Source: Andrena cerasifolii (lineage: Eukaryota; Arthropoda; Insecta; Hymenoptera; Andrenidae). Taken from it: a DNA stretch of 64,000 nt. Numbering within the stretch: the stretch's first letter is position 1; the number at the start of each line of letters is the position of its first letter. Below are positions 12,301 to 25,239 of this stretch, piece after piece. A program made the position numbers and the translations under genes. The DNA lies in contig NC_135124.1 of assembly GCF_050908995.1 (NCBI RefSeq), forward strand, positions 10,788,001 to 10,852,000. The letters are read 5' to 3'. Below the pieces are notes generated by a model that saw only the letters and a program-made list of their open reading frames with translations, ran no database searches and was not told the DNA's origin.

Positions 12301-15300
12301 GCGCCATCGTTTTTCAATTGGAATTTCGATAAAGGATGATTCAGTACTCACCATAGATTCTGAACATTTTCGGTTAGCCGGCGTTCACGAGATCGCTACA
12401 TACATGCGAGCGAAAGAAAATAATAACGTTATTACACTGGTGATTAATTGGGAATGGTATATCGGTTATATAATACTCGTATTTCGCTCATCAACAATTA
12501 TTTCTGTGCTCTGCTGCACGTTCGAATTTAAACTAACTAAAAAGTGCGTAGACATGTTTCCTTATTTTTTCTATAATAATTATCCCTACGATTGGTTATT
12601 AAATTAGACCTAGTTCTTAGACCTAAATATAATACTAAGAGAAAATAATACTTTGAACTTAATTTCCTTACAAAATTTTGAGCAGTATGCGAAGTTTCAC
12701 GGACCTTGCCCACTCCCCCTGTAAAAGAAATTTAAAATTACACAAAAATTCGACTCGCTACAAATACAGAAACATATACAAACTAAGAGAAAAGAAACTG
12801 AAACTGTTCGTAGCCAACTAGACTTGCCCGTTCGCGAAGTCGTTGGGGTGTATCAACCTTAGTCCGAGTTGTTCGTTTCGGAGAGGGAATCCGTACTCTC
12901 GGTATGTGCTAACGCGAGCTTTCAGCCGACACATGCAACGGTATCGAAATACCCAAGGAGGAATACCGGAAGCAGCACCATCTACAATGGTGTACGTGCC
13001 CGGCTTCCTGACCGAAAGCTGCCAGGGCGTTCAACAATGACAGACATTATGTTCACTCTGTTCAGCTTCTCCCTGATTTATGGGGTCAGGTCCGTTACAG
13101 TTAATTTACATCGAACTTTTGTGGGTCAACCCCTTGGGAATATAGTTTTGTACGCGCACACTCGGTGCACAAAGCTCTGCTACTTTGGAAGCCACCACAC
13201 CTTCATTTTTCAAACGCGAAACTCTTCGTCTTTGGCTGAAAGCACGCAGGTGACTTTTGGATATTCGTGGATGTATCTGAAAGTTTTATATTCGTAAGAA
13301 AATAACAAAGGGGATGAAAGGGGTGTGATAGTTTGGATGAATTGTTCTTGGCCAATTTTTGCTTAATTGATTTATTAAGTGCAGAGTGAATAATTAGGAG
13401 CAGGCCATCTTGTTTTATCCTCTATTAGGTTCCTTTTCCTCAAAATGCTACATGTGTTAGTGAAGTAGATGGTGTATGATTCTTGGACTTTCTTAGAAAT
13501 GTCTGAAAGCACTTCGTTGCAGTGAAACTTGAAACTTCGTTGCACGTTCTTATCGTAACAAAACACTTTGCTGAAGAATATAATAGCAGCACGCATATAG
13601 TCGGTGTAGAATGAAAACTGTTCGGCCCTGGGAATTATTTTAAAAAAATACTGCGTCCTGGGTTCTGTAATTTGCCAATTTCTCGTACAATTATGCGTAA
13701 CCCCGGAATACAAATTAGGAGCATATTTCAGGCATAGGAAATGTACGTTCGTGACGACTGTAAGCTCCAGCTGGCGCCAAATTCAATTATAATTTGTAAT
13801 AAATTTCATCACCCTCATATTCTATTCACTACCTCTGCATTCGTTTATAAAATCGAGGCTTGGATTACACGTAGCCTGCTTTTTGTAAACTGCTTCTCCC
13901 CTGAAATTGTAATTAAATCGAAATTCTAAAATTTCCACCGTACGAGCTGCTCGTGTTTCGTTCGATTTCAGTGTTCCCGATTTCTCGAAATTCATTTTTC
14001 CGCAGCTTAACGAGTGTTATTCGTCCCTTTGAAAATCTCTCTAAAATCAACGCCCTTCGCGCTCTATATTTCACACAAATTCGAAAGCAGCAAACCGATG
14101 ACTTAAACTCCCCTTACTTTCACAAGCACTACCATACATTTCAATTCCATCGCAACCCCTTTTTCCTCGAGTGCAAGCAGTGATCGACTTCACGCGCAAT
14201 GGCCCCGCAACTCACGTAATTGGCATCACTCGGCTTATCACAGTAGTTAAGACCAGCTTCACTTAAGAGTTTCCTCCATACGACTTCGTAGTCCAGACTT
14301 GGCGGGAAACTTTAAAAATTGACTCACAGCTCGCGATTTCGTTCCGATTCCAGGGATGCGTGGTTCTCCGCTCCCCACTGACTCTTTAGACTTCCAGTTG
14401 CACCGGCGGAAGTATACCGAGGCTTTTCGGGGAATGTTGGTTGTCCAGGGTCAGGTAGACGATGTACCTGCGGTCCTTTTCCCCGCATATTTCGCTTAAG
14501 AATTCAAATAAACCCCGCGCCCCGTTCAGGAGCGTGGAAAGTCACGTAGTAGGTGTGTGTCTCTGTGTCACGGGCGGAAATAAGGATTCCCCTGCCAGAA
14601 ATCTCTCCAGAATATTTATTTCACTGGCCACCGGGAGGGAGACGAAGCTCAACTCATTCATGCTTCAAAGGCAGGGGACTATGGGGATGCAGTTCTCTGA
14701 CGCACCTGTGTCCTCCCCTACAGGTTGCTTCACTGGGAACGGGGCATCAAAGCACTGTGAATGTAACAGGGGAATTTATGGAGGCTTTCAGTTTATTTTT
14801 CTTCGAAGCCATAAGCAGTGTATCGAGCAGCTTAAATCCTCTTTTAAAGCTATGGACTTTTAACGGCCGTGTAGATTTTGGGATTATACGCGAGACAGAA
14901 TGAACTTGGCACTCCTGTTTACTTATTCAAGTTTAAATCACGCGGGTTCAGGGTTTTCGTCTTTGAAACTGACGAGATGAAAGGGCAAGGTAATGAAATA
15001 TGCACGCAGTGCGATGGAGGTGGCTCTTTAGTGGCCTTGAGTCTTCAGTCACTGTTATTTCCACACTTATTTGTAAAACTCTAGTGTAGTTGCGAATTAG
15101 TGACAACACGTTCAGCTTTTATTTACGCACGGCTTTTCGCTGGTTAATTTATGACCGAGCTTTCGTCCATTTTACGGCGTACGCCGATATTCCAGCGATT
15201 TATTCCTACGCTCGCTATTTACATTGCCATCGAGTTCAGCGGTAATCTGTGTAGAAAGGTGAGCGAGTAATCAAACAAACATAACCGTTCGATTAAAATC

Positions 15301-18300
15301 TCGTCGGGGAATTTTTCATCGAATCGTTGATTGGACATTTTAGAGCGCACACAAACGAGTGTTTACCATCCTGTGCAAGGGAATTAAAACCCATTTGCTC
15401 GTGTTATTAGATCAGCCGTGGTATCGGCGAACTTCACCCTCCGCGATGACGATGACGACGGCGACGGCGACACACATTAATTGCTTTTAGCGGGCCAATT
15501 AATCGTGCGGGGCCTCGGGAACGATTGACTTTTATCGATTCAGAATTAAGTGCCTTAACTGCTTCCGCTGAAATTCCCTCCCCTTGTGACGAAATTGCAA
15601 AAGTTTGCAATGCACTCGGCGAGCTTCAATACCCAATTTGCAATCCGCTTCGTGCCGCGGATGAAGCTGCGCGTCTATAGGATCCGAGGGGAGAACGGGG
15701 TGAAATGCATGTTGCAGCAAGGGTTGAGTTAAGGGTTGCAATCGGGCGCCCTTAACTTTTAAAATTCATTCAATTTAACTTGACATCGCGCGTTCGAAAG
15801 CAATGAAATATTAAGTGACAATTACCTATGTGGAAACGCATTAATTAACAGACGTAAGAACTAATTACTTTGTGTTAAGTCGAGTGATTGCTTCTTTCAT
15901 CACTGAAAGGTTTAATATTTATCGTTTCTTCTTCGATGGGTACAAATTAAACTGGTCACATTTATTATTAAGGGCCGTAATAAAATTAAATTCGTTTTGA
16001 GCTGCTTAAATGGAAACTTTTTAAATCTCGTCAGGTATCTCCTAAAAATTCGCCAACTTAACAGAATTCTCAGCTCCGTCGATATCATTCGAAGCATCGA
16101 TCCGCCGGGTCGTAATCAGCCTCGAGGGCAATTGGAGATGCCAACTTCCTAATTCGGACAAAAAGTTCGCGTCTGAAAGTTCGCGTCTGTACTCGGCTTA
16201 AGTGCGAAACTTTGGACGAGAAAATGGCATCGAGCGTTACTGCGTCGAGTTTACGAATGCTCATCCATTAGTTCCGGGAATAATGTAATTTAATTGCGAA
16301 TCAAGGCTTCGACTATGTCGGAGCTACCAGCTCTCCATTTATGCCCATCCCTGCGCGAGGAAGCTGCCATTTGGAGATTGTGAATTCAAGTATTTGCTGC
16401 CTCACAGCTCGTTTAAATACTTATTTCTACACAGAATTTGCAGCGTCCACTTTTTCTGGCAACGCGTTGCTACTGAACAAATTATCGACGGGGGATATAA
16501 ATTCCAAAATTAGTGGTTTTGAAATATATACCCTAGTAACCAGGGATTGTTTTCATTCGTATCTTCATCGCTGCAGTAGACTTTATCAGTAGAGCTTCAG
16601 AATCTGATAAAAAAAATCGACTGTGATATTAATACCGCGTTATAAATAAATCTTCTTGTTATAAATATCGCGTGCTATTACTAGCCCACGTAGCACAGAA
16701 CACGGCATTAGAATGTATACATTATCGTACGAGGATCTCGCGTACAATTATTAGAAATCTGCCGCAGACTCTGAAACGCATATGCCCTTTATCGCTTCCT
16801 GTTTTCAGTCATCAGTCGAGAATGAATTCAGTTTCGCGAGCGCACACAGCGCGATGAAGTACAGCCAGGCGAGATTAAACGCTGTATCCATTCTCCTCTG
16901 TAGTGCTAAACGTTTATAACTGAATACATATACGGTTCTGATGAATCCTGGCCCGGCTAAAACGGGCGATATATCCGACAGGAAGGCGCGGAATTAAAGC
17001 TGCGCTTAGCGGCTAGCGTGTGACACGAATTTACGCCACACTCTGACATTTCTGACTTTTAAGCTCTCGCGATTTGAAATTAACATATTGGAAATTTGAG
17101 CAGGTCCACCGCGGTTACTCTTCGTTTCTACACTTGCACTGTTTAACTGTGAGTTGATAATCTCTTTGCTCCACTGCTGACCAATACAGACATGGGAAAC
17201 AACAGATATTTACCATAAAAGTAGATATTTCAATAGAGTGAAAAAATAGAATTAAACAAGTAAAACCGAAAAAGAACTAAATGTTAAAATCGATCACTTC
17301 TACATTTTAAATTTTAGATCCCCATAGTTTGGGCTTCAGCGAGTTCCTTTTAGATCGAATTTAATTACTTTCACGCGTCTTTATTGGCCAATGTTGGGGA
17401 TACGAGAAGGAAATTTATAACGAGGTGCGTTATGGGGATAAAGATAAGTAAATAAACCGCGGTGTAGAAGTTAGACGCTATTAACCTGACCCAGATTATA
17501 CTCCATCCCACGGGCGACACGATAAAACGCGCGAAACAGTGTGGACGTCATCCTTTCTTTCGAGCACTAGCTCGTAAGTTTGAAAAAGTGCAGCGTGCCG
17601 CGATGCATATTCCGATGCAGACGAGCGCAACCCCGAATAACCGCATTCCGAGGCGATCTGTGCAGTTGCATTCCTGGCGTTGGCGCATTGTCGATGATAC
17701 TTGGTGTACCGTGGCTGTTGTTGTTCCGACAGCATAATCCGCCACGAGCAAAGAGACAGGGCCTCTCATCCTGTTAAAGAGTCTCCCTTCTCGAAATCAT
17801 AAATCCTGCAAATTAACCGCGGTAAGTTTAATTAAAACGAAATCGCGCGTAACCGACAGCTGCCAATCGATGTTAATGTTAGCGAAGGATTCATCGCCGC
17901 ACGTCGCACTGTAAATAATTATTCGTTAATAATTAGTGCGATAGCATGTGACTGAATTTGCATGCCGCCCTCGCGAAATTGTTTGCCTTCGATTTGCATG
18001 TCGCGCTTCATTTCGGATTCATCTGATCGCATAATGCTCCTCGTGGAAGTATTTAATCCTCTTCAGCCTGTTATTGCGAAGAAAAGGGTTCCGCGATCAA
18101 CTGTGCATTGTGATGTATTATTCAGAGGACGTAGTGGAAGTAGTGGAATTTTTTTTGGATAAGGATGCAGTGCTTTTCCCGGGTTGTATTAGGTAAGGTA
18201 CTTCAACAGTTTTTAATTGGATGCTTTTGCAAGTGAATTTACAAATATTGTGTACAGGTGTAAAAGTTCTGCAAAGGAAGTCGCGTCGAGGTTGTATGCG

Positions 18301-20025
18301 TTATCGTTATAGTTAACAGTGAAATTATGTAGGAAGATAATGCCATAGGAAAACAGAATCATTATGAGATACTTGTGCTTAAGTGCTCTCGCAGTGATAA
18401 ATTTAACTCGAGCCTCTAGACGTAATAAAGCTTTTATGAAAGACGTCAGTCGGAGATGACAATCAAGCAGGGTCATTCTAACCCGAATGGCTATTTCGTT
18501 AACAAACGGGGAGGGAGGTTTCTATGAAATTGCAGCGTAAAATTAATGTCGTTAAAATGATTGTTGAGTGCCAATTAAAACGGTGCGCTTCAGGTTAGTA
18601 ATTTGAAGCGGTGAGTTATTAATTTGATGTAATATTCCACTAATGCAAATTTTTTAACTGGGATTAAAAACAGCAGTTTCCCCTGAATTTATTACGAGAC
18701 GCGTTTAAAATACAGCTGCAGAACAAATGTTGCATGAAAAAAGTGGTGCAAATCTTATTTTACATTTTACAGCAGAATGAAATTTTCTCTTTCACTCGTG
18801 TGGTATTATTATTCATCTGTCCTCGAGAGATATGGATGAAGACATTCTCATTTACTTAAACAGTGACACATAGTTCTTGTAAATCTATTGTATTCATTTC
18901 AATTTATTTTACCTTTAATTATTATAATTTTAGTAATTATTCCTTTATTTTTTTACATCTAAGTAGTCAAACAACCTCTTAGGTATAAATATACTTAAAT
19001 ATAAAATTCCTGTCCCTTTATACTTTGCAATCAAAGATATTTTAGGATTTATTTTAATTAAAATAATTAATTTTCTAATTATTATACAATATCCTTGTGT
19101 TTTAAAGTATCCAGCTAATTTTATTTCCGCTAATTCAGTAGTTACCACTACACACATTGCATACTTTAGAAACATACATCGCGAAATATAAAGAAATTCC
19201 ATTCTGCCTCAAAATATCCAGATAAATAATCATTAAGAAATAATATTTTTCTATCCACTAAATACACCCGACACAAAACAGTATTTTTAATCGTTCAACG
19301 GCTGTTGCATCGCGAATTATCAACCTTTCAGCTAATCTCTGACATTCAAATAGCTTCGGGGAAACTGTTAATTTATTTTGCAGTGCGGAAATTAATTAGA
19401 AAGTTTTCAATCCGATTTCAAAAGCCCCGGCTATTCCTACAGGACGTCGAAACTAAATCGAGTAACATTTAGAAAGTGAAACGAGATAACCAAGTTGCCG
19501 GCATTAGCATACAGACAGTTTTCCCGCCGTTTATTTTTCGGTGTCTGTGTCTGAAAACTGAAGCTGTCTAACCGCGAAACTGGATCCCATCCGATTGCAT
19601 TGTGCAGCCACCACCGTGGGCTTGATTCATGAAGCGAAAATACGTAAGTGCGCGTGGCAACACGGGGATTCCCAACTTTTTATCCCCGAAGCTGAATAGT
19701 AACTTTGAAGCCGCTTTAAACTTTGATCGCGAGAACTCGAGAACGGCATTACCCTGGGAAGGTGCATGAATCGACTTTTAATTTGTTACGTCCTTTTTCC
19801 CCTCCGAGGATCCCCGGGAAATTCCTCTGAGTCTGATCCACGTGGATAGATCGAATCCTCTTCGATTAACGAGGGGCACTATTTTCCACCTTCAAATGTA
19901 TTGTTGAACATAAAAATCTGAGAGCCATGAATTTTATAATTCTCTTTCAATTTCGATTTTAAAGTCTGAAAGGGCCCCTCGAAAATTGAAAACTGCCATT
20001 CTGCTAATTAGAAGTTTTGTTTCTG
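9379..20025. other. mixed non-coding DNA with moderate CpG islands
   Basis: CpG-richer stretches lie at about 9330-9770, 10180-11130, 14340-15780 and 17500-18020, separated by AT-rich DNA (11750-12650, 13300-13960, 18640-19320). G-rich plus-strand DNA follows the first island (9780-10180) and the last (18030-18480). C-rich DNA precedes the 14.3-kb island (about 14090-14210). Open frames reach 142 codons but overlap in several frames and lack recognisable domains. A few TATA-like words (for example near 10939) have no supporting transcription unit. No TIR element was recognised. Confidence 0.5.
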
Positions 20026-20027
20026 TA

Positions 20028-20865
20028 GGGTAATTGTGGGACAGTTGCCGCACCTTGCCCAAAATCGTTACCGTGTCTAAATTTTGCAATGAAAATTTAT
20101 TCCAAGGATACATATTATTAGTTGAATATCATTTCCTACTACTAACATTAAGGGAAATCAAAATTGTGATATCTGTCACTCTTAAAAAATTGAAACTAAA
20201 AACATCTTTCTAGTTTATACAGTTATAAAATACAATAAAATTGGAAAAATAAATAGGTGCAGATATTATTTCTGGTTTTCTAAATTTAATTGTCTTTTCT
20301 TCTTCCTTCCACATTCATTACACATAAAATAAAAATAAAACGTGAAAAAAGAGTAAAACGCCCACGAATATGTTTGGATTATCAGATTAGAATTATTAAA
20401 AAATAAATAATTTGCCTCGAGATATCACGGTATCTATTTTGAGACCCCTTTTTTGTATTTTTAACATTAAAAGCATCGTTTAGTCGACTTAGGTACCTTC
20501 CGATACAGTGCGCATAAAACTGCGGCATCTATCCCAAATGCCCGGAAGAGACGCCGCACTTTCGTGTTTCCAAGTGCTATGTCGAATATGACCTATTCTG
20601 GTCGAGAAATATTCCACAGAGTTCCTTCAACGTATTAAAAAAGTTATATCACGAAAAACTATGAATTTTTTACTACGATAGCAAAAATGAACAAAAATAG
20701 CAAAATCTTTAAAAGTAATAATGGAAACACGTTCTCGCTTATTAATCTAACCTAAACGAACAGCCTGAAGCTTTACTGAAATTTTATTTTAAAATCGACT
20801 GTGTTGTATTTTATTACCGATAACCCTGAAATACCGAAGGTGCGGCATCTCTCCCGCAATTACCC
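20028..20865. mobile_element. 838-bp TIR element, TA flanks
   Basis: The termini are inverted: GGGTAATTGTGGGACAGTTG on the left, and GGGTAATTGCGGGAGAGATG when the right end is read on the minus strand. Both continue into a GCCGCACCTT block. TA dinucleotides flank both ends (20026-20027 and 20866-20867), compatible with a Tc1/mariner-like target site. An internal pair of GCGGCATCT and GACGCCGCAC-type words near 20520-20565 repeats parts of the ends. The rest is AT-rich with no long frame, so it is non-autonomous. The superfamily is uncertain because TA also occurs by chance. Confidence 0.65.
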
Positions 20866-20867
20866 TA

Positions 20868-22453
20868 CGCCATTGTGGGAAATACCCCCCTCCCCCCTGT
20901 GACGCAGTTACTGTAATCCATTACATCCTTAGCTGCGGCTGGTAACATTGCCAAATTCAAGGAGCTATTTTAACACCGTTCCATTAAGGAAAGCCGAGTT
21001 ACAAGGGCGTGCTTACACTCTTGACCTGCTTCGAACTTGACCCAGTTTCCGTAACACTTTTATCCTAAAACAAATATGTACAGTGGGTCAGGAACGGCTG
21101 CGAACGGTGCCACGCGTTATCAAATTTGCTCCGAATTTCTCCAGCCCAGCCCCAATGACCATGCCTCGCCGCGTCTACAATAATTAATGATTAATAATTA
21201 ACCTCAACCCCCTCAAGAAGCCTCGTTATTCACACGCGAATCCCTCGCAAAGACTCAAGCTCTTTACTTTCACAGAAAATTCTAGTAGCCGCGCCGGAGG
21301 CGTCGCTATCCGCGCGAACGACAAAAAAAGCCGACGGACGGATTTATACGTTTCAATCTGCTCGCATCCGACACGGAGCGTTTCCCATTTCGCGCGTTCC
21401 GAATGTGCGCGAGACGCCCGCGTAATCTCGTGCCCTCTGTTTAAATTCAAGCAGGCGAGATACGCAGGTGCAAGACTTCATCCCCTGTTACGCGCGACAG
21501 CGGGATATTTTTCATGCGAATATATATGCGAGACAGATGTTCCCAGAGGGGCGGAGGAAGAGACGAACGGATTTTATAATCAGAAAATTTCAGAGGAAGC
21601 GCTCGGGGTTGGCAATCGCGCGCATTTATTACCTCCGCTCGGCTGGGCCCGCTTTGATTCGATCCCATCCACCTTCGCCTTTGTTGCGGAGGAGTTTGAC
21701 GGAGTTTCGACGTCTTTATAACGTCCCCGCTGTTCGCGGGCACACGCGTGCACCCCTCACGATTCGACAGTAAATGGAAGTCGACGTTTTCCACTTGGAG
21801 GAGCAGGCATCAATTTGCCACGCGAGTAGTTACAAATGAGCCCAGCCGTCGGCGATCGCAATTACATCCCCGTGCATGAAGAAGAATGAAATTCCGGCGT
21901 TTATTAATGAAATTCGCGTGCCCCGCGTTCGACGGAGGGATATCTGTGGCGCGCGCTTCAACGAGCTTAATAATCCTGTTTTCGCCAGTCGAAAATTTAA
22001 TAGGGGCAGTCCAGGGCACAGAGCGTTATTAACCGGGCACGTACGAAATCGTACACGTACACACGCGTGACTATAACAAATTCATTAGGCGGCCTAAACG
22101 AGCACGTCACTCATACCTGTCCATATGGATACGTACGTACAGGCGGAGGGACGAGCAAGATGGCGCACGTGCGAAATTTAATTATAAACGCCGGCCACTC
22201 GAGCCAGCTAACGCTTCGTGCGCGTACACCGAGCTGGCCCGATATTTTGATTAATAAACGATCGATCGAGCGTGGAAGTCAATCAGCGAAGGGATTCCTT
22301 TGGATCGGCGAGTACCCTTTCTGGAAGCGATTTTGGATCGTCATTTGCTCGGTGGCCCGTGAGTTTCTATTCAATATCGTGATACATCGAGAATGCTCAA
22401 ACTTTTTTTTTGGAAGAATACCAGTTTGAGCTTTTTTTTAAATTTTATTCATG
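20868..22453. other. CpG-rich island with C-rich left shoulder
   Basis: About 20885-21230 is strongly C-rich on the plus strand (runs such as CCCCCCTCCCCCC near 20887-20899 and CCTCAACCCCCTC near 21200). About 21230-22300 is CpG-dense with few stops, and overlapping frames on both strands result from that. About 22260-22400 shifts to G-rich. No domain, splice structure or RNA gene was recognised. The shoulder pattern is described under findings. Confidence 0.5.
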
Positions 22454-22455
22454 TA

Positions 22456-22736
22456 CAGTGGCGGACGAAAGAAAGTTTACAGCTTTTAAAATCGCATAAC
22501 TTTTTTAGAATTGGTCCAATCGAAATGAGTTTTTTTTTTTGAGAAGCTAGAAGGATTAGTTTGCTAAGTGACGTGTTTTGTCTTTTAGAAAAAAAAATGC
22601 AATTGGTCGGAATAGTAACAAAAATAGTAAAGGTTGTTTTTGATCCTTCTAGCTTCTAAAAAAACTCATGTCGTTTGGACCAATTCTAAAAAAGTTATGC
22701 GATTTTTTGTTGTAAACTTTCTTTCGTCCGCCACTG
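22456..22736. mobile_element. mariner-like MITE, about 95-bp inverted ends
   Basis: This 281-bp element is flanked by TA at 22454-22455 and 22737-22738. Both ends start CAGTGGCGGACGAAAGAAAG when read inward. The two arms stay closely similar for roughly 95 bp, through ATCGCATAACTTTTTTAGAA, a GGTCCAA block and GAGTTTTTTT...AGAAGCTAGAAGGAT. TA duplication and a CAGTGG-type terminus fit the Tc1/mariner superfamily. There is no transposase. The close arm match suggests a fairly young copy. Confidence 0.85.
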
Positions 22737-23563
22737 TATGTACTTATTTAATTGAGGGCACACACTGTGGAATAAACTACTGAAAAAGTACTGTAACTTG
22801 TTGTAAATGATTTTTCAAGTTCAAGGCGGTGCAAAACGTGCACTTCTCTTAAAAGTAGTTCTCAATTTTTATCTTCCGATTTTATCGTAACCTTAAGATT
22901 TACATACTACCACCACATCGCTCGAATTCTACAATATAGTGTATAGGTATCTAAAATCCACAAAAACGCAAATGTTTTACTGCAAACAAGTTATAGAGAA
23001 GCTTCCTGTGACCCGCATTTCTCATCAATATAGCTTCGGAAACTTTTCGCGATGCGGAGCTCATCGTTCTTTGCATTCCTTTGACAAGCTTTTCCAGGTC
23101 TCCAGCCACCAGCGAAGATACGAATAGACGTGGAAACAGTGAAATCTGCAGAGCACCTATGTGCTTATCCCTGGCATCCAATAGATCGAATAACATATAC
23201 CCATCTCAATATTGCAACAAAGTAATCCCTCATCGATACACATGCTACTATCACATAAAAATACGGCTTTCAATCAATAATATCGTAGTTTCCTCCCTCA
23301 TCTATCAGTCACGTATAAATCAAACGATGAACACATCACAATAACCAAACAGAAAATAAAACTGCCCTGTTACTCTCTAAACATTCCTATTCAAATATTG
23401 TCAACTTGACAATATTTCAGCACCATTTTTAAAATTACCACCGCACCGTCTATATTAAAAATGCCCATTTGGCTAAACAAAGGTTGAAAGAGTGGAATGA
23501 TACCATTCCTCACTGAAGGACGATACAATTACATGGGTTCAAACCTTTTTTCAGCTTCGTTAA

Positions 23564-23845
23564 CCCGTAACCGGTGGCGTGGTGTTTGGAAGAGTCCTGC
23601 AAAATTATTGTGCCTATATTTTCGTCTTTTCAGTCGATCTTGTTTCACAATATGTCGTGTCAAGAAGACAATATTCAGTGATTTTGAACAAATCATGCAA
23701 AAGTGTATTTTCAAATATGTAACAAAGCCACTAATAACTGCAGTACAAAAATAAATTTAGACTTGACAATGTCAAATTATCAAAGAAGACTCTGTGAAAC
23801 TCTACGTCGCCGTTTATGTCACAAAGTCACGCCACTGGTTGAGGG
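23564..23845. mobile_element. piggyBac-like MITE (TTAA target site)
   Basis: This 282-bp element is flanked by TTAA at 23560-23563 and 23846-23849. The ends read inward as CCCGTAACCGGTGGCGTGG and CCCTCAACCAGTGGCGTGA. The TTAA duplication, CCC termini and small size without a transposase indicate a piggyBac-superfamily MITE. The terminal sequence differs from those at 3676 and 28368, so it is a separate subfamily. Confidence 0.75.
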
Positions 23846-24703
23846 TTAAAGATTTTTTTTTTTCTTTTTTACTTGCGTCACACAGAAATGACATAAATTA
23901 TTCACAGCTCGCGAATCGTTCACCCACCCCACTCGTTACACCGAATCGACGAGGAATATCACGGGATCGTTTTGAACGGAATGTTTCATTAATTTATTTA
24001 AGCGTGTTTCAACGAAGTGCGCGCAGCCCCGCAGAATTCCGCGTAACTCGCGCGTGAATTTCATTTTGCCGGTGCTGCGTGGAAAAATGTTAACGGTTCG
24101 CGGGTCGGTTTTCGCATAGCGCGGCCGAAATGAAAGCGTGCCGCCTCCAGCAAACTTTTCCGTTAATTGAAAGAAAGAGGAAACAAAATTTGTTGCTGGT
24201 GTCTTTACGACGGGAGCGCGGTAGCATTGAGGGCTCGGAATTCTGAAGTCTGGGTCCCTTCGTTTACCTTACTCCGCGGAGTGTTTCGCGTAAATAGAAA
24301 TAGAAGGGTTTCGTTCTGTCAGTTTCGCCCGGCGAGTTCGTAGTAAACATTTCATAATAACGGCGAAAATATTCGGGCGATAGCGTGCTTTTGGTCAGCT
24401 AACTTTCAGAGAGAAGAGAATTTTATTATTTCCCGAGTTAAATTGTTTGCGCGAACGTGTCGTAAGTTGTTGCTATTTACGTCGACAGATTTCACCAAAA
24501 TGACGGAAGTTAGTTGCTCTCAGAATGGAGTTTGCTTGAATCCCACTGTGGACTGATAAGACTTACTTATGGTCGCTATCTTTTTTAATAGCATCGAAAG
24601 AAAATCATGTTGTAGAACGGTGTACCTTACGCTCAATTAATTTCCTTGATTGTTCAAGAATGGAGATCGAGTGATAGAGGAATACGATTTTCTAAGTCAG
24701 TTC

Positions 24704-25095
24704 TACTAAAATTTACGAAGCTACGAAGTGTCAGGGTAGGGATTCAATATTATAGAATGGTTCTAACGAGGCACGCTGAGATATACACATCCGTTTTCAT
24801 AACTTTAACTTCAGTGAAACCTCCAAAAAGGATAAAAGTTACCCCGCGATGCGAAATTCTCTGAATACCTCTAAGGCTTCCTTTTAACCAAATTTACCTG
24901 TAATTTACTAAAATTTACAAAGCTACGAGGTTTCATTATAGGGATTCAATACCATTATTACAAAGTGGCTCTAAAGCAGCATGCTGAATATACAAAACCA
25001 TTTTCATAGCTTAAAGTTCCTTGAAACCTCTACAGCCGAAAAAAGTTATCCTCTCTAAAAGAAATTCTCTAAATACAAGGCTTCCAACCTCAGAA
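24704..25095 (+). repeat. diverged tandem duplication, two units of about 185-190 bp
   Basis: Unit 1 (about 24704-24885) and unit 2 (about 24906-25095) are direct repeats offset by about 202 bp. Shared landmarks in order are TACTAAAATTTAC, AAGCTACGA, AGGGATTCAATA, the CATGCTGA/CACGCTGA word, CATTTTCATA versus CGTTTTCATA, TGAAACCTC, AAAAGTTA, AAATTCTCTRAATAC and AAGGCTTCC. Divergence is high enough that the event is old. No coding potential links the units. The function is unknown. Confidence 0.75.
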
Positions 25096-25239
25096 TCCCT
25101 TCTAACACAATTCAACATATTACGCAACATAGCGCTTCCAAGTCCACCGTCCATTCGAAGGCTTCATAACGAAATAATTTCAAATTCCATACCCAGGGAT
25201 AACGCGTAATAAAATAAATTCCTCGGGAATAAAGAGAGC

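Larger units (their letters stand above)
22739..25239. other. AT-rich DNA with a CpG-rich patch and a diverged tandem duplication
   Basis: Apart from the piggyBac-like element (23564-23845) and the tandem duplication (24704-25095), which are listed separately, this is unremarkable. It is AT-rich at 22740-23560, CpG-richer at about 23900-24320, and C-rich, G-poor at about 25020-25200 leading into the large island at 25240. No gene is supportable. Confidence 0.5.

Noticed and set aside
15448..15474. GATGACGACGGCGACGGCGA run as a coding trinucleotide repeat
   Set aside because: It is short and imperfect, and not inside a supportable frame.
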